From positions 11,950,512 to 12,014,511 of the forward strand of contig NC_031497.1 in assembly GCF_000237925.1 (NCBI RefSeq): a DNA stretch of 64,000 nucleotides, read 5' to 3'. Below the pieces are notes generated by a model. That model was given only the letters and a program-made list of their open reading frames with translations. It ran no database searches and was not told where the DNA came from. The stretch comes from Schistosoma mansoni. Its lineage: Eukaryota > Platyhelminthes > Trematoda > Strigeidida > Schistosomatidae. Each line of letters begins with the position of its first letter. Position 1 is the stretch's first letter. The translations under genes and the position numbers were made by a program. Positions 40,345 through 53,112 of this stretch are shown piece after piece.

Positions 40345-41950
40345 TACAATGGTTGTCAGTGCTTATAGACGTGGACAGCCGAACGGATTATTCCCCGTAA
40401 ATGAACGAATGCAGTGTGATGAGTGTAAAAGGTGGTTCCATAAGATTTGTACTCGTTTAAGTCACACCACACACGAAAGATGCTGGAAGCCTAACTCTCA
40501 CTGGCTTTGCATGTTTTGCTGTACAAATATGACGTTACTAATCAAGGAGGCTATGAAACTTTTAGCCTTGGCCTGTTAAAAGAAAGATAATTGTTGCGCT
40601 GGTAACACAAATACTGACAGTAAAGAACGTGTCGGTGTTGTACGTGCTGTTACACGACGCGCTAAACATCCTATTGGGATTGACAGAAAAGTGAAATGTC
40701 CGTTAAAACTAACGAGGAGTGAAGTGCCACATGATATTTTGAATGGGTGGTCATGCATCTCCAGTGGAAATTGAAGGCCCGGATAAAACAGTCACGTCCT
40801 AAATAGTTGTGGTGTGATTGTCCTGAGTGATGAAAAATGGACAGTAGTACGCAGAAAGAGAAGTGAAAAAAAGCTAAAAGTAGTACGCACTTGATCGGTA
40901 AGTTGTTGCTAATCTCTCATTCTGAGTCACATAATACACTATCAAACTCTGATAGTAAGGCAGAACTCCTCCCCTGGCGTGACTGTGAAGAATTTAATCA
41001 CAAGGAATATTATTGTGATTCGTTTGCTGGAGTCAAACGACTCCGATTCCAAAATTAGACGCCTACGTGAATTGGGGAATATGTCCGTAGCATTTTTACC
41101 AAAAAAAATCTAAGGGAGTTCAGATCAAAAAATTTATTACAATAGGTAAGAGGGCCGATGATAGTGTTCAACCCCGACCACATATAATCTTTAGGTTAAT
41201 CCTAGGGTCGGAGAAACAACGAGATCTTCTGTTAAGTAGCGCAGATAATCACGACAATCCTGACATTCGAGTAAGACCTGGTGTCTCTGAAAGATAGAAT
41301 TAATTACACAAAAAGCCTTAACTTTGAAGAACGTGCCCCCTCTATTATCTATTAAGCTAGATGGCTAATTGGTTTCATAACGAAAAATTCCTTCACAACA
41401 GAGGCTAAGCTTACCCTTTACAAAATATGTGTACGACCATCCCTTGAATACTGAACTTTTATCTTCTCTAATATGAATACCACAGACAAAATAAGAGTAG
41501 AAGGAGTTCAAAGACGCTTCTCGCGCCAACTGCTAGGAAGTGACTACACGCTAGACTACACAGATAGATGTAAGCACCTCATTTTAGAACCTTGGTAGTA
41601 CCGTAGGCTAAAAAACAATCTGATATTTCTCTACAAAGCAATAAATGGACTTCCATACCTAACCTCCTGCCAAACTATGATACATGACGCAGTCCATAGA
41701 CTAAGAAACAACGCATTTACACTATTTACCGCAGAACACCAAAGACAAATGCGTTGTTTTACAGTGCGGTATAGTTTATTGTGGAACAGGTTGCCAATAC
41801 CTATCCGTAACTGTGATACTTTTAGCAAACTCAAAAGGCTAATAACCTTGTTACTGGACTCTTAAGAGCTTCATCAACTATTCCTTGAACTCCCGCCCAC
41901 CAATGAGGCACTGTATTATGGACCGCCTAATATCTAGACAGAAAAATAGT
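40345..41950 (+). mobile_element. CR1-clade LINE, internally deleted (ORF1 PHD finger + RT tail)
   Basis: The ORF1 start is at 40349-40579. It encodes a PHD-type zinc finger: CDECKRWFHKIC, then HWLCMFC, a Cys4-His-Cys3 pattern with the typical tryptophans. CR1-like elements often carry such a finger in ORF1. Broken ORF1 sequence continues to about 41290. From about 41380 the frame shows only the C-terminal RT region (IRVEGVQRRFSRQLLG, then YSLLWNRLPIPIRN, stop at 41865). Endonuclease and catalytic RT are missing, pointing to a large internal deletion. Non-functional. Confidence 0.72.
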
Positions 41951-43220
41951 ATGATGAACCCCTCTGTTATTGATATGAATGTAACCAAATAACAGAACAC
42001 ATGCTTTATCCTCTCTCACTATTCCTTGACTATTAATCATGGCCTTCTGCACCTAACCCTCACTTTTAGATTCCGAATCTCTCTAATGGTTAAAACCACA
42101 TTATCCTTCCTAAGTGTCATGTCCTTTTATTTTTATTTTTCCTATTATAAGTAGACAGATAACTCACTAATTTTATGGATGTTGATCAACTAAGGCCGAT
42201 GAAAAGAAGCTCAAATGCCCTAAATTCTTGTGAGTTGCTCAATGTTTTATTTTTCTAACCGTGAAAATTTTACAGTCTTCTACTTTTTCATATCCTTTGA
42301 TTTGCTATCAGTTCTTACCATCCCTTAACCACATCATCTGACCTGTCTCTTATAGCTTATACCACTAGTTATCTTCATAGCAGTATGATATGCTTGGTGG
42401 ATGTCTAACCCATAATACAAATGATTTAGCCATATGATCTGCTTGTAACATGGACCTAGTAGAGATAATGTATTCCAACTATAGGCCTTGATTAAAGCAA
42501 CATTCACACTTACCACAAACGTAAGAGAGCCTAACATCATAAAAGGAGGGAGGGTGGTGTTACTGGCCAGCAAACATGATGGTTGGAAGATAACTTCAAA
42601 CAACCTGTGTCTGTGGGGCAGAATACGCTGTTAAATTACGGCTCCTTTTGTCAGGTGGGGTGTCACGAACCGACGGTATTGGTGTTGTTTTATAAATGCG
42701 AAATACCTTTTTAAATCGTGAATAAAACTCTGAACTGACTTCACTTCCCCGCGAGTAATCCTATTACAGGCAAACTAGACTGTTGGCTAAAAGCGAAGCC
42801 CACTCCATACCCTATAAAATCTGAAAACAAAAACAAGGGTTCAAATAGCTTCGATAAAGAAGGGAGACAGCCATTCGTGTTTCAGAATACTGTTTTCAGC
42901 ACTACATTTGATAACTACATATAATTCCATACTTTCAGCTTCTAACGGAACCACCTGCATTTGTACAGTTCCTTATCCGCTCATACCTTGTTCACACTTA
43001 TTTTCTTTAACATATTAGAATGTTCTTGCCTAATAAGTACTTCAATAATAGACAAATAGACTAGATGGTCACGCCTTAACTATTCTTCTATGAATATCAA
43101 CCCAGCTGGATAATTTTTTACGGTGAAAATCGTAACTTCCATAATAATTTGGTCTTGCCTGTAAATCGGCATACTTCATGTAACAAACTGTTATTTGAGA
43201 ATAGATTATTATTATTATAA
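41951..43220. other. Intergenic or LINE 3' non-coding sequence
   Basis: No supported gene. Sequence just after 41950 may be the 3' UTR of the CR1 copy. The 89-codon frame at 42334-42603 on the minus strand is unsupported. Confidence 0.35.
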
Positions 43221-43224
43221 ACTG

Positions 43225-43860
43225 TATGGAAGGACATAACCTTTTATCAAGGAAACAACATGGTTTTCAGAAAGGCCTATCATGTTCGACAAATCTTTTC
43301 ATTGCAAGAGAAGATTAGACCGAGGCAAAAGATCAAAATATTCCTGCAGATGCTATTTTCATAGATCTAAGTAAAGAGTTTGATAAGGTCTCCCATTCTG
43401 GTCTTCAATTAAAACTGGAAACATTTGGAATTCGTTATACGGTCATAGACTGGATAAGCGTTTTTCTCCATGACAGGGGAAGAAAGGTAAGAGTAGAGGG
43501 AGCTTCCTCATCGTGGGAACCTGTAAAAAGTGGAGTCCATCAAACACAATCCTTGGTCCTCTTTTCTTTTTACTTTATGCCAATGAATAACCAACTGTAG
43601 CTAAGTCATCCGTTCTACTCTCCGCCAATGACACAAAGTTTTGGAGACCCATATACAGAATGTAGGATAGAATAGTATTACAGAATGATCTCAACTCATT
43701 GGTGGCATGGATGGACGGGTGGTCACTAGAAGTGAATCCTGGAAAGAGTGTGGTGATGCAATTAAATAACCGTGATGATTCATCTGTTATAAAGTTAACA
43801 AATAAATCACTTTTAACAGAATTCGAAATCACTGACCAAATCATAAACAAAGTTTTAATG
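43225..43860 (+). mobile_element. CR1-clade LINE fragment, central RT
   Basis: Broken frames give KQHGFQKGLSCSTNLF, AIFIDLSKEFDKVSHSGL, WISVFLHDRGRKVRVEG and, after a frame change, SANDTKFWRPIYRM (the position of the ADD catalytic box, here AND) and LNSLVAWMDGWSLEVNPGKS. These are ordered RT blocks of a CR1/jockey-type element. Several stops and frameshifts; dead. It carries the RT part missing from the neighbouring copy at 40345-41950, but order and spacing suggest separate insertions. Confidence 0.75.
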
Positions 43861-44397
43861 CATGTTGACGAGTAATATCGAAATAATGATTACCAGTTAT
43901 TTCATTATTGTATGTAAACAGTGAACTGCTAATAGCATTATGAACGTTGTATTTGGATTTTTTTCAGATTTCATATTGCTAATTAAAGTTCTTGGATCCG
44001 CTTATTTGGTTGTTGCCGTTTGTTTGTTAACACCAAATAACTAGATGAAATTCTAGAAGGGTTAGAAAATGAAGAGCACTGTTTACAGCAAGTAAGACAC
44101 TTAAAGGTACATCTTGTCAGCTGCTGTTTCATTTACTTATTGAATTTCATACTGATAACGAAGCTTAACCGTTTGTTTCACGGTTGATTAGTTGCTTTTC
44201 AGAATTGCATTGGGTAAGCTAGGAAATTAACCATTCATTTTCTATTATTCAACTTACGACTCCTGTCAACTAATTAAAAGACTCAAGCTTTTCTAATAAT
44301 CAACTCTATGCAGGTGAGCAAGTTGGCGAATTTCTGAATATGGAAGATTATGCGGAGAAACAATTTACAAATTGACGATAACTGTGTTTTGTATTGA
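43861..44397. other. Flank of Boudicca-like element, nothing recognised
   Basis: AT-rich DNA next to the 3' LTR remnant. Sequence below 44398 does not align with the other LTR. Confidence 0.35.
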
Positions 44398-44536
44398 CGC
44401 CGTGCTGTAACGTGATTTGTTGAGGATACATGACCAAACGCCCTCAGGTAATCTAGTCCACTAAAACTAGTTTGGTCAGCATCCAATATCGAACACTTAA
44501 AAAGCCACTGATTTTGGGGAATTATTTACAGCTACA
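44398..44536 (-). repeat. 3' LTR remnant of Boudicca-like element
   Basis: Element-sense LTR start is TGTAGCTGTAAATAATTCC at 44536. It is preceded by a polypurine tract (G9AAG). It aligns with 52974-53112 over about 134 bases, then similarity ends. Confidence 0.8.
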
Positions 44537-46520
44537 GATCACTTCCCCCCCCCAGTGAGGTAGTGATGACCCTACGACGTGGCCAGCAAAAAGTTTAAAC
44601 CCAACGAGTTTGTCGTTGGTAAACACCCTTCTGATAGCTTGCTATGTTTAGCAGCGTCTGGTCGTCTTTCCTTAATATAATGAGCCATAAAATAAAATAT
44701 AGTAATCGCAAAATAAAATACAATCGGGATCTAGGTTCTTTATAAACTTCATCGTTCTTTTCCAGCCGTCCTGGGAAAGAAAGAAAGTAGAGTGCATGCC
44801 GAAATACACTCGTACTTGAGTAAAGACACAAGGTAAGGGGAAAGAAAGGTAAATAAACCAATACGCTTGCGACAGCGTAAAAGCGATTGAACAAATTTTT
44901 TGTTTTTTTTAAATATACGCTTATTAGTAAAAAATGGGTTTTTTTGTTATAAATATTTAAAATTGAGCATATTAAATTTTTCATAATATATAATGCAAGG
45001 GAATATCGGGATAAAGTTTGTATCCTACGTGCAATAGTCGTTTAGATGTTCTGGAAATCTTACTCTTCCAGAACGCGTTGTCTTAAGTTTATTTTCAGAC
45101 GCTGATGGAGTATCAACGTGCGTGTCGGCTGTCGAATGGGGTACTACGAGTGTAGGAGCCGTGTCGTTCAATTGAAGTGAAGGAAAATCGACGTAGATAG
45201 GATTTCCTTCTAAATATGCTGCTTTTAGGCCATCGATACTGATGCTATCGTTGGTACCGTTCTTATCGACTCTATAGTACTTAGGTTCACGCTGAAGAAC
45301 TTTGAAGAGTCCTTTGTATGTTGATTCGAGGGGTTGTCGATGTGAGTCTCGACGTACGAAGAGATGTATTTCATATCGTAATTCAGGTTGAACGAAAACA
45401 TCAATTGATTGCGGTCGAGTGTAGGCAGGTTTAACTGAACGCATTGCATTTGTAAGCCTGTTCGTGTAGGAGTTTAGATCCATGTTCATTGAAGTAGACG
45501 AAGGATCCACGAACTCTCCCGGAAATCGGAGTGTTGTTCCATAAACAAGTTGTAATGCAGTGTATCCAATGTCAGCTTTCACTGCATTGCGGATACCTAG
45601 TAAGACGAGTGGAAGAGCGTCTGTCCATTGTGAAACGTTTGTAGCTGATAGCGAAGCCTTTAGTTATCGGTGAGAACGTTCTACTAAACCATTTGCTTGT
45701 GGGTGGTAGGCAGTAATGTCCTTAATAGGTACTGCTTCTGGCCATCGAGTAAAACGGTCTACGCATGTTAAGAGACATGAGTATCCGTTTGAATCGGGTA
45801 AGGGTCCTACCAAATCTAGATGAACATGGCGGAAACGAGCATCAGGGGTTTTGAAAGAGCCTAAGGGACATTTGTTGTGTCCAATGACTTTAGATTTCTG
45901 GCAGCTTACACAGGAGCGTGCCCACTCCGTCACGTATTTATTCATACCAGGCCAGCAAATCCGTTCGAGTATAAGCTTGATGGACGCACGAACACCTGGA
46001 TGAGAAAGATTTTGCAACGTATTGAAGACGTTGTGTCGATAATGCTTTGGTACTATTGGTCGATCCCTAACTGTAGATGTGTCACATAATAAGGTTTCCT
46101 TACCTGTTTCCATCTGTTTAATACGCAGTTTTAGAGTTGTTGAGGATAACTCGTGCTGAAGATCAGTGTCTTCTTTTTGAAGCTGGACGAGATTCAGAAG
46201 GTCGATTCCTTGGAAACTGTTCAAGGAAGTTATACGAGACAGGGCGTCCGCTACTACATTGTTTGCTCCAGAAATGTGTTGTATATCTGTAGTAAACTGC
46301 GAAATGTAGTCCAGTTGTCGAGACTCGCGGGGTGAGTACTTGTCCCAGGATGAGCTTAAAGAGAAGGTAAGAGGTTAATGATTGGTAAAAAGCGTGAATT
46401 CTCTTCCTTCGATGGAATGTTGGAAATGCCTTACGGCACAATACATAGCTAGGAGTTCCCTACCGAACGTGCTGTACCTAGATTCAGTGTCCAGCAACCG
46501 TCTCCAGAAAAATCCTAAAG

Positions 46521-49500
46521 GTTATTATTATTATTATTATTCACAAACATCTTATGGGTACATAAGTGCTGTGAAGAAACCATTTCGGGTTTCTTCAAAA
46601 ATGCAATAATACACAATTTTCAATAATGTTAACAATACATATGCCATGTTTGAGAAAGGAAGGAAAAGGAAAATAAAATATTAATAATAGAATAGTAATA
46701 ATAGTAATAATAAATCAGGTTCTGTGTAATTAGCAAGAATTTTGAATTGATTTTGAAGGAGGAAAGGAAGAAACTAAGGAAATAGAAATAAAGGAGACGC
46801 GGAAGACGTAAATATCTTAACGCAGAACAAGAATAAACAACTATGTATGTATAGCAAAAACGAGTAATAAAAATAAAATAAAACAGAATAAATTAATAAG
46901 TAAATAACTTATTATTGCGGTAAGATATGACGTTAGAATAAGTGCTTGTGCGAGCACAGTCATAGTTTTGGGTGATGCTCTGAAAGTTTCAATTAAGTGC
47001 AAAAGATAATCAATGTGTATGAGGTGTATATACATAGTGAAGATAAAAAGAGACTGATAAGTTGATTTCAGCGTAACACAAGTTATTGCCTTAATCCAAA
47101 GCTTCGTAATCTTAAGAATAATATTTATTTAGAAGGAAAAAAAAGGAGAGAGTAAAGAAATGAACACATAGTGAAAGGGTTCAACCATGATCATAATAGT
47201 GTAATGGATATAGACTTTTGAGATGAACGAATAATTTTAAAATAATAATAACGATAGTAACAATAATAATAAACCTTTACTGCACTCGGATAAATACGTG
47301 TAGAATTATGTAACAGTATACAGAGTGAAACCGGGTTGTAGTATAAACATTAGTGCAATAATAATTTAGAATGATGCTATCATAGTCATAATTAATTGCA
47401 AAGAATAATTAAATATAAATTTTTATATGTTATATGTTGTGAATATTTTGAAAAAAAATTATTTGTTTAAGTGGAACATAGGGGTTTTTTGTTTTTAATT
47501 GTAGACTTTGGATAAAATATGTTTAGAAGGACAAGAAGAGATGAAATGAATATCTAATGTGTCGAAAGACCAATAATGATATTAATAACAGTAATAATTA
47601 TAAATACGAACATAAGCAGACTTTGTATATTCAGATAAATATAAAATAAAGTGAAATAGACGTGAAAAGTTTCAAAGGTTTCACTTTGCTTTTCAGTCAG
47701 TTAGATAGATGACGGACCATTTTTGTATAAATCGTTGTTAAGCACGTTAATATTCAAAAGGTGACACAATCCACTTTCGGAAAGAAAGTCATCAAGAAGA
47801 CTTCGGAACCGGATTATAGTTTCACTGCATCGGAGGTTCATTGGTAGTCTATTCCAGATGGTTGAGTAGCGAATAACGAAAAAATTCTGGCGTAAATTTG
47901 TGTGAGTTTTTGGAATCGCTAGAATATTTTCCTTATTGCGTAGATTGTGGGACGGTATCATAGAGTATGATGGGGTAGATAGCGAAGAGTAAGAAATACC
48001 GTTAAGAAGCCGGTAGAGAAAGATAAGGTTTAGTTTGATACGCCTGATCCAGAGAGGTTCTAGTTTGAGTTGTTGACATCTTTGGTGATAGTCTTTGTTG
48101 TCAGAATACCCCAAAACAGCTTTGGTGAACCTTCTTTGAACACCTTCAATTTTAATCAGGTCCTTATGCCTGCAGTTACTGTAAACTAAAATACCATATT
48201 CAAGAATTGGTAAGATACATTTTCTGTATAATAATAATCTCGATTCGGTATTATTGAAATTAATCATTATGAATCCGATGAGCTTTCTAGCTTTGGATAC
48301 TTGAGATGCAATGTGTTCCGAAAAGTTCAAACTGTCGCTGTATCTTAAACCCAAGTCACGAACAGTGTTGAGAGGTTTCAGTGTATGTTTGTGTATAGCC
48401 AGATTTAAGTTAAGGCAACGGCCAATGTTAATAAATCCACTTTTGTCAACATTAAGTGGCAAATTCCACGAAATAGTCCATTCGTACAACTTGTTTATTT
48501 CTTCTTGGATTACTGTTGAAATATAGCTTTCTTTTGTGGGAGATGAGAATGAATAAACCACTTTTAGATCATCGGCAAAAAGAAAAGGTTTACCATATTG
48601 AAAGAGGGAACAAACGTCATTGATAAAAAGGAGAAATAGTAATGGACCAATTACACTTCCTTGTATAACCCCACTGGTTACATTCACAGGTTTGGAGTAG
48701 AAAGATCCAAAGCGGACAATTTGGCTACGTTCTTCTAAAAATGACTTGAGCCAAGATAAAAGGGGATTCTGTATTCCATATGAAGAGAGTTTTAGAAGAA
48801 GAAGCTTGTGTGGGACGCTGTCGAAGGCCTTACTAAAGTCGAAGTACAAAATTATCACAGACTGACCAACATCTCTTCTCTGGGTAATTTGATCAAAAAA
48901 TTCCAGATGCGATGTGAAGCAGGAGCGTTTGGTCATAAACCCGTGTTGGGATGGGCTGATCAGATTAGCCGAAAGCAAAAATGATAATAGCTGTTTGTGG
49001 ACTATTTTCTCCATAGTTCTTGACAGCACGGATGTCAAATTAATTGGTCTGTAGTTAGCAATATCACTGCGTGATCCGGTTTTGAATCTGGGAGTGATAA
49101 GAGATGTTTTCCATGCAGATGGATAGGCCCCATATTCCATAGATAGGTTGAAAAGTTTTAAACAAAATAATGGGAATTCTCTACTACCATATTTCACAAA
49201 TGATGAGGGAATCCCGTCAGGTCCACCGTCATAGGACTTTTTCAAGGCAGTTATGGCCTGCTTGATGTTGGAGGGTACAAAATCAATTTTCGACAAGTGT
49301 CTGCACGTCAGCATTGGAAATGTATTGATACAGCTTTCAGTTCTAGTGTTATAGCACTGCGAGAAATACTGACTGAATTCTTCGCAAATAATATCGGGGT
49401 CATCAATAATTCTTCCGTTAACTATGAAGAATTTGGTCACGCCAAGAGAATTTGACTTCACACGCGATTTAAAAAGCCGAAGTATTGATAATTCTGGGTT

Positions 49501-50337
49501 CTTATTACCTAGGGCTTTATTTTCTATATTTATAAAATACTTGCGTTTAGATGAAGCACTCTTGTCAATTAACTTAAGTATACTCTGTAGTGTATACAAG
49601 TCATTATGCTTGTGGTAACGGTGTTTTAATTTCCTCAGTTTTCTTTTGAAAGTTTTAAAATTATTCTGGCCCCTATTGGCGTTATAAGCCACATGGCTAA
49701 TAATTGGAGCAGTGTAGTCGAGGCAGTGTATCAAGTTGTGGTATAGATCAGAGATCGCAATGTCAATATTATTTGTGGTAAAATAAGTTTCTCATGGCAA
49801 ACAACGAATAAGACTTTCAGTCCGTTTCCAGGTTTGTTGATCAAAATGTCTACTCTTGTACATCATTCCAGCCTTAGAATTCAATTGTATGGCGTCGAAA
49901 GAATGAATGACACACAATATTACTCTGTGATCACTCTTAAAAAACTCCTGACCAATATGCACTGAGATAGAATCTATGTTGATTGTAAATAGTAAATCAA
50001 GTATATTATTCCTTCTAGTCGGTTGTCGGACCTGTTGGACCCATCCATAAAGTTCTAGCGTTTCAACTAACTTGTCATGTCGGCCTGAAACCGGAGTCGA
50101 ATACCATGTGATGTTTGGCAGATTAAAATAATCTCCGATGATTTTAAAAGTATGCGGTTGGTGTGAAGCAATGGAAAAGATGTTTGTTAGTAATCTATCA
50201 AACCTAGAGTCTGCATGTGGTGGTCTGTATATGCATCCCACCAGTAGATAATTCCGAGATCCACAGTTTACAGTCACCCAGGTGGAGTCATCTATAGCAT
50301 TAAGAGAGTGGTTAACCCTTTGTTTTAAGACTCCTCC
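46521..50337 (-). mobile_element. CR1-clade LINE nested in the gypsy element
   Basis: A 5'-truncated CR1-like retrotransposon inserted into the RNase H region of the surrounding LTR element, same orientation. It keeps the C-terminal endonuclease part (YLLVGCIYRPPHADSRF, SDHRVI), a nearly intact reverse transcriptase, a long AT-rich 3' region, and a (AAT)n tail of about six units at 46541-46522. The limits are set by where gypsy sequence resumes on each side. It is younger than its host element by position. Confidence 0.88.
47701..50277 (-). pseudogene. CR1 LINE ORF2: endonuclease end + reverse transcriptase
   Basis: One frame runs 50277-47701, interrupted only by an in-frame TGA at 49794-49792. 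Upstream of it is the end of the exonuclease-endonuclease-phosphatase domain. Downstream, a 677-codon stretch holds the complete RT: IITALKKSYDGGPDGIPS-like start, WKTSLITPRFKTGSRSDIAN, SVIILYFDFSKAFDSVPH, GVIQGSVIGPLLFLLFIND, catalytic FLFADDLKVVY, and the C-terminal IEGVQRRFTKAVLGY and NRLPMNLRCSET. The catalytic aspartates are present. It is non-functional because the 5' end of ORF2, and ORF1, are missing. Same subfamily as the stub at 4232-4715. Confidence 0.9.
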
Positions 50338-52973
50338 GATTGCTCAGTCGGATGTATCTACGACAATAAAAATGGTTGCTTGATTGTCCTGATGTGCGAG
50401 CAGGGTTGCCTTAGCGATATGTTCCTTAACTGTGGAGAATGCTTTTCGCGCTGTGTCGTCTAGATTATTTGATTTCGCATTTCCACGAAGTTGATCGGTT
50501 AACAGTTTCATAAGTGATGCGCAATCTGGTATGAACCGTCTATAAAAACTTACAATGCCGTTAAAAGTGCTCAACTGCTTAATTGTGGTCGGTTCTGGTT
50601 AATCCAGAATGGCCGCCACTCTGTTTCTAAGAGGTCGGATGCCTTGAGCATCAATAGTGTGTCCTAAAAAGTCTAAGGAGTCGGTCACAGTTTGACATTT
50701 CTGAATGTTTACATTAATTCCATGCCTTTGGTGTCGTTCGAAAACAATGTCCAGATGCTGGAGATGTGATTGTCTGTCTGGACTTGCAATCAGACAGTCA
50801 TCAACATACGCATGTACGTAGTTGAGACCTCGGAATACGTCATCTATGAACCTTTAGAAGGTTTGAGCCGCATTTCTTAGGCCGAAGGGCATTCGTGAAA
50901 ATTCGTAGAGGCCGAAAGGAGTTATGATGGCGGTTTTCGGAATGTCGTCAGTTGCCATAGGAATTTGGTTATAAGCTTTTACTAAGTCGATTTTCGAAAA
51001 GACAGTTGTACCTTTCAAGGTAGCTGTCAGATCATGAATATGAGGCAACGGGTAACGATCGGGAATGGTTTTAGCATTCAGATGCCGATAATCACCAGTT
51101 GGACGCCAATCATTGCTGTCTTTTTCAGGGACCATGTGCAAAGGAGATAACCATGGGCTATTTGACGGTCGAATGATTCCTAAGTATATCGTGTGGTCGT
51201 ATTCGTTTTTGGCCAACCTCAGCTTTTCGGGAGCGAGTCGGCGTGCTTTCGAGAATTCAGGTGGTCGTGTAGGCGAGATGTGATGTGTAACATTGCTGGT
51301 TACACAAGGCAATTTCGGTTGAGGTTGATATATCTCGGATTATTTGTCGAGTAATGGTTGATATAGGGTGTATGGCGTGCTTAATTGTGACTGGAAATAA
51401 TCTACAACCAGAAAAAGGAGTTACACAAACAAATAACTTAGTTATACTGTCTATTAACCTTCGTTTGTGTGTGTCGACGAGTAGATTGTGGTGCTGTAAC
51501 AGGTCTATACCACTGATTGGCATAGAAACATCTGCGACAACGAAAATTCAGTGAATGGGTTTGCATAAACCGATGTTAAGGTAGACGTACCTTTTACCAT
51601 ACGTTGGAATCGGTTTTCCGTTCGCCACCTGTAGGCTTAAAGCAGACTCGTGAAGCCTGTCGTTAGAATTCGCAGGAAGAACGCTAACCTCTACTCCGGT
51701 GTCGACAAGGTAACGAACTTTCGTTGTCATATCCGTGAGGTATAATAGACGGCTATGTTCGCCGGCTGCGATTGCCGTTAACGCGCGCCGGCCGGGAAGT
51801 TTCCAGGATTATTTTTTGTGTCGGTCGACTTGGAGTTCGGGTAATTGCAGGATTTCCTGCAATTTTTAGGAGACTTCCCATACTGAATATGATGCCAGCA
51901 CCAGTCGGAGTTATCCGTCTCTCGTGGTCGAGAGACAGATCGCCTACGTGAAACACTTCTTCGCGAGGTTCTTGACCGTCTACGGTCATTACGAAATCGA
52001 AGATAGCGTGTCAGTGTATGACATAGGTCGGTGATGTCATTCTAGGTCGTTTGAGGTTTTTTTCTGACTGAAAAGACCCCGGCGTTAGTAGATTTTGTGA
52101 TTTCTAGGATGCGGTCAGCAGATGCGGCCAGTTCGTCTACGGCGTTGTTTTGAAACGAGACAAGGACTGTTTGCACCTGTTGAGAAAGCTTAGACGAGAA
52201 AAGTTGTCTGAATAGGCCATCATCGAAAGTTCGTTGGCCGAGAACCTCGCTCATCCTTAGAAACATGTCTGTCGCAGAACCATGTTGCAGGTCGATGTTA
52301 TTGAGGAGTTGGTCTAACCTTTGTCAGTCGGTTAGATCTCCACGTCTCAGAATCGATCGTTTGAGAGTTTCAAAATGTTCCGAAACATCACTAGTAAACA
52401 TACTAGGCGTGACGTACTTGTTAAATTCGCACGGTATTGCCTTAACAACCGCGAGAAACTGCGTGCTTGAGTCCGTAGTGCCGTGCCCGTAAAGTCAGCT
52501 TCTGCATAGCAGAACCAGGCTTCGATATTTTCCGGCCAAAAAGGCGTGAACTGAATCGAGGGTGGGGGTAGACTTTAACTTAAATACTTTCGGTGTCTGT
52601 TCTGTCATAATGAAAAAACAAGTATCATAATGAACGAAAAATATATAATTAAAGTATATCAGAAAACTGTAAAAAAAATTACAATATATAAGTCAAATAA
52701 AGCAAAACAACGATTATTGAAGTTCCAAAAAGGGACAGACTCATGGGTTATCATTTGGTGTACCAGATCACGTCGTGCTCACAAGTGAAGATACCACCAG
52801 TATTGTAGTTTGACAACACTTTGCCAGTAACACCTTCTATAATCGAATCGAGCCCACCCAGTTAAAATCAGAAGTCAGAAGCAAAGAGGTTGGAATATGT
52901 ATTTGATGAGTTATCAGTATATCGAGAAGTGACTGATCTAATATGGCTAATGATCGTAGGATATGTTTCCCAC

Positions 52974-53112
52974 GCCATGCTGTAACGTGATCTGTTGAGG
53001 ATGCATGAGCAAACGCCTTCAGGTAAACTAGTCCACTAAAACTAGTTTGGTCAGCATCCAATATCGAACACTTAAAAAGCCATTGATTTTGGGGAATTAT
53101 TTACAGCTACAC
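52974..53112 (-). repeat. 5' LTR remnant of Boudicca-like element
   Basis: Starts in element sense with the same TGTAGCTGTAAATAATTCC as the other LTR. About six differences in 134 aligned bases. The LTR probably extends to about 52795, but the partner LTR does not cover that part. Confidence 0.75.

Larger units (their letters stand above)
44398..53112 (-). mobile_element. Boudicca/CsRn1-like Ty3/gypsy element, broken, with nested LINE
   Basis: Minus-strand LTR element fossil. Parts in element order: 5' LTR remnant (ends at 53112); a primer-binding-like site near 52760-52790 that loosely resembles tRNA-Trp; Gag (about 52600-51750) with a CX2HX9CX3C knuckle at about 51902-51845, the CsRn1/Boudicca hallmark; protease at 51730-51548 (VDTGVEVSVL); RT at 51312-50854; RNase H (about 50574-50340, resuming 46519-46160); integrase (46224-45664); C-terminal region (45582-45025); a G-rich polypurine tract just before 44536; 3' LTR remnant 44536-44398. 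A CR1 LINE (46521-50337) sits inside RNase H. Several further breaks are present. The aligned LTR ends differ at about 6 of 134 bases, so the copy is moderately old. Confidence 0.9.

Noticed and set aside
42664-42790. Possible LTR start (TGTCACGAACC) with an AATAAA-like motif
   Set aside because: No partner LTR, primer site or coding region of an LTR element adjoins it.
44595-44984. 129-codon minus-strand frame inside the gypsy element
   Set aside because: AT-rich, hydrophobic by composition, located in the non-coding 3' part of the element; no envelope-like features.
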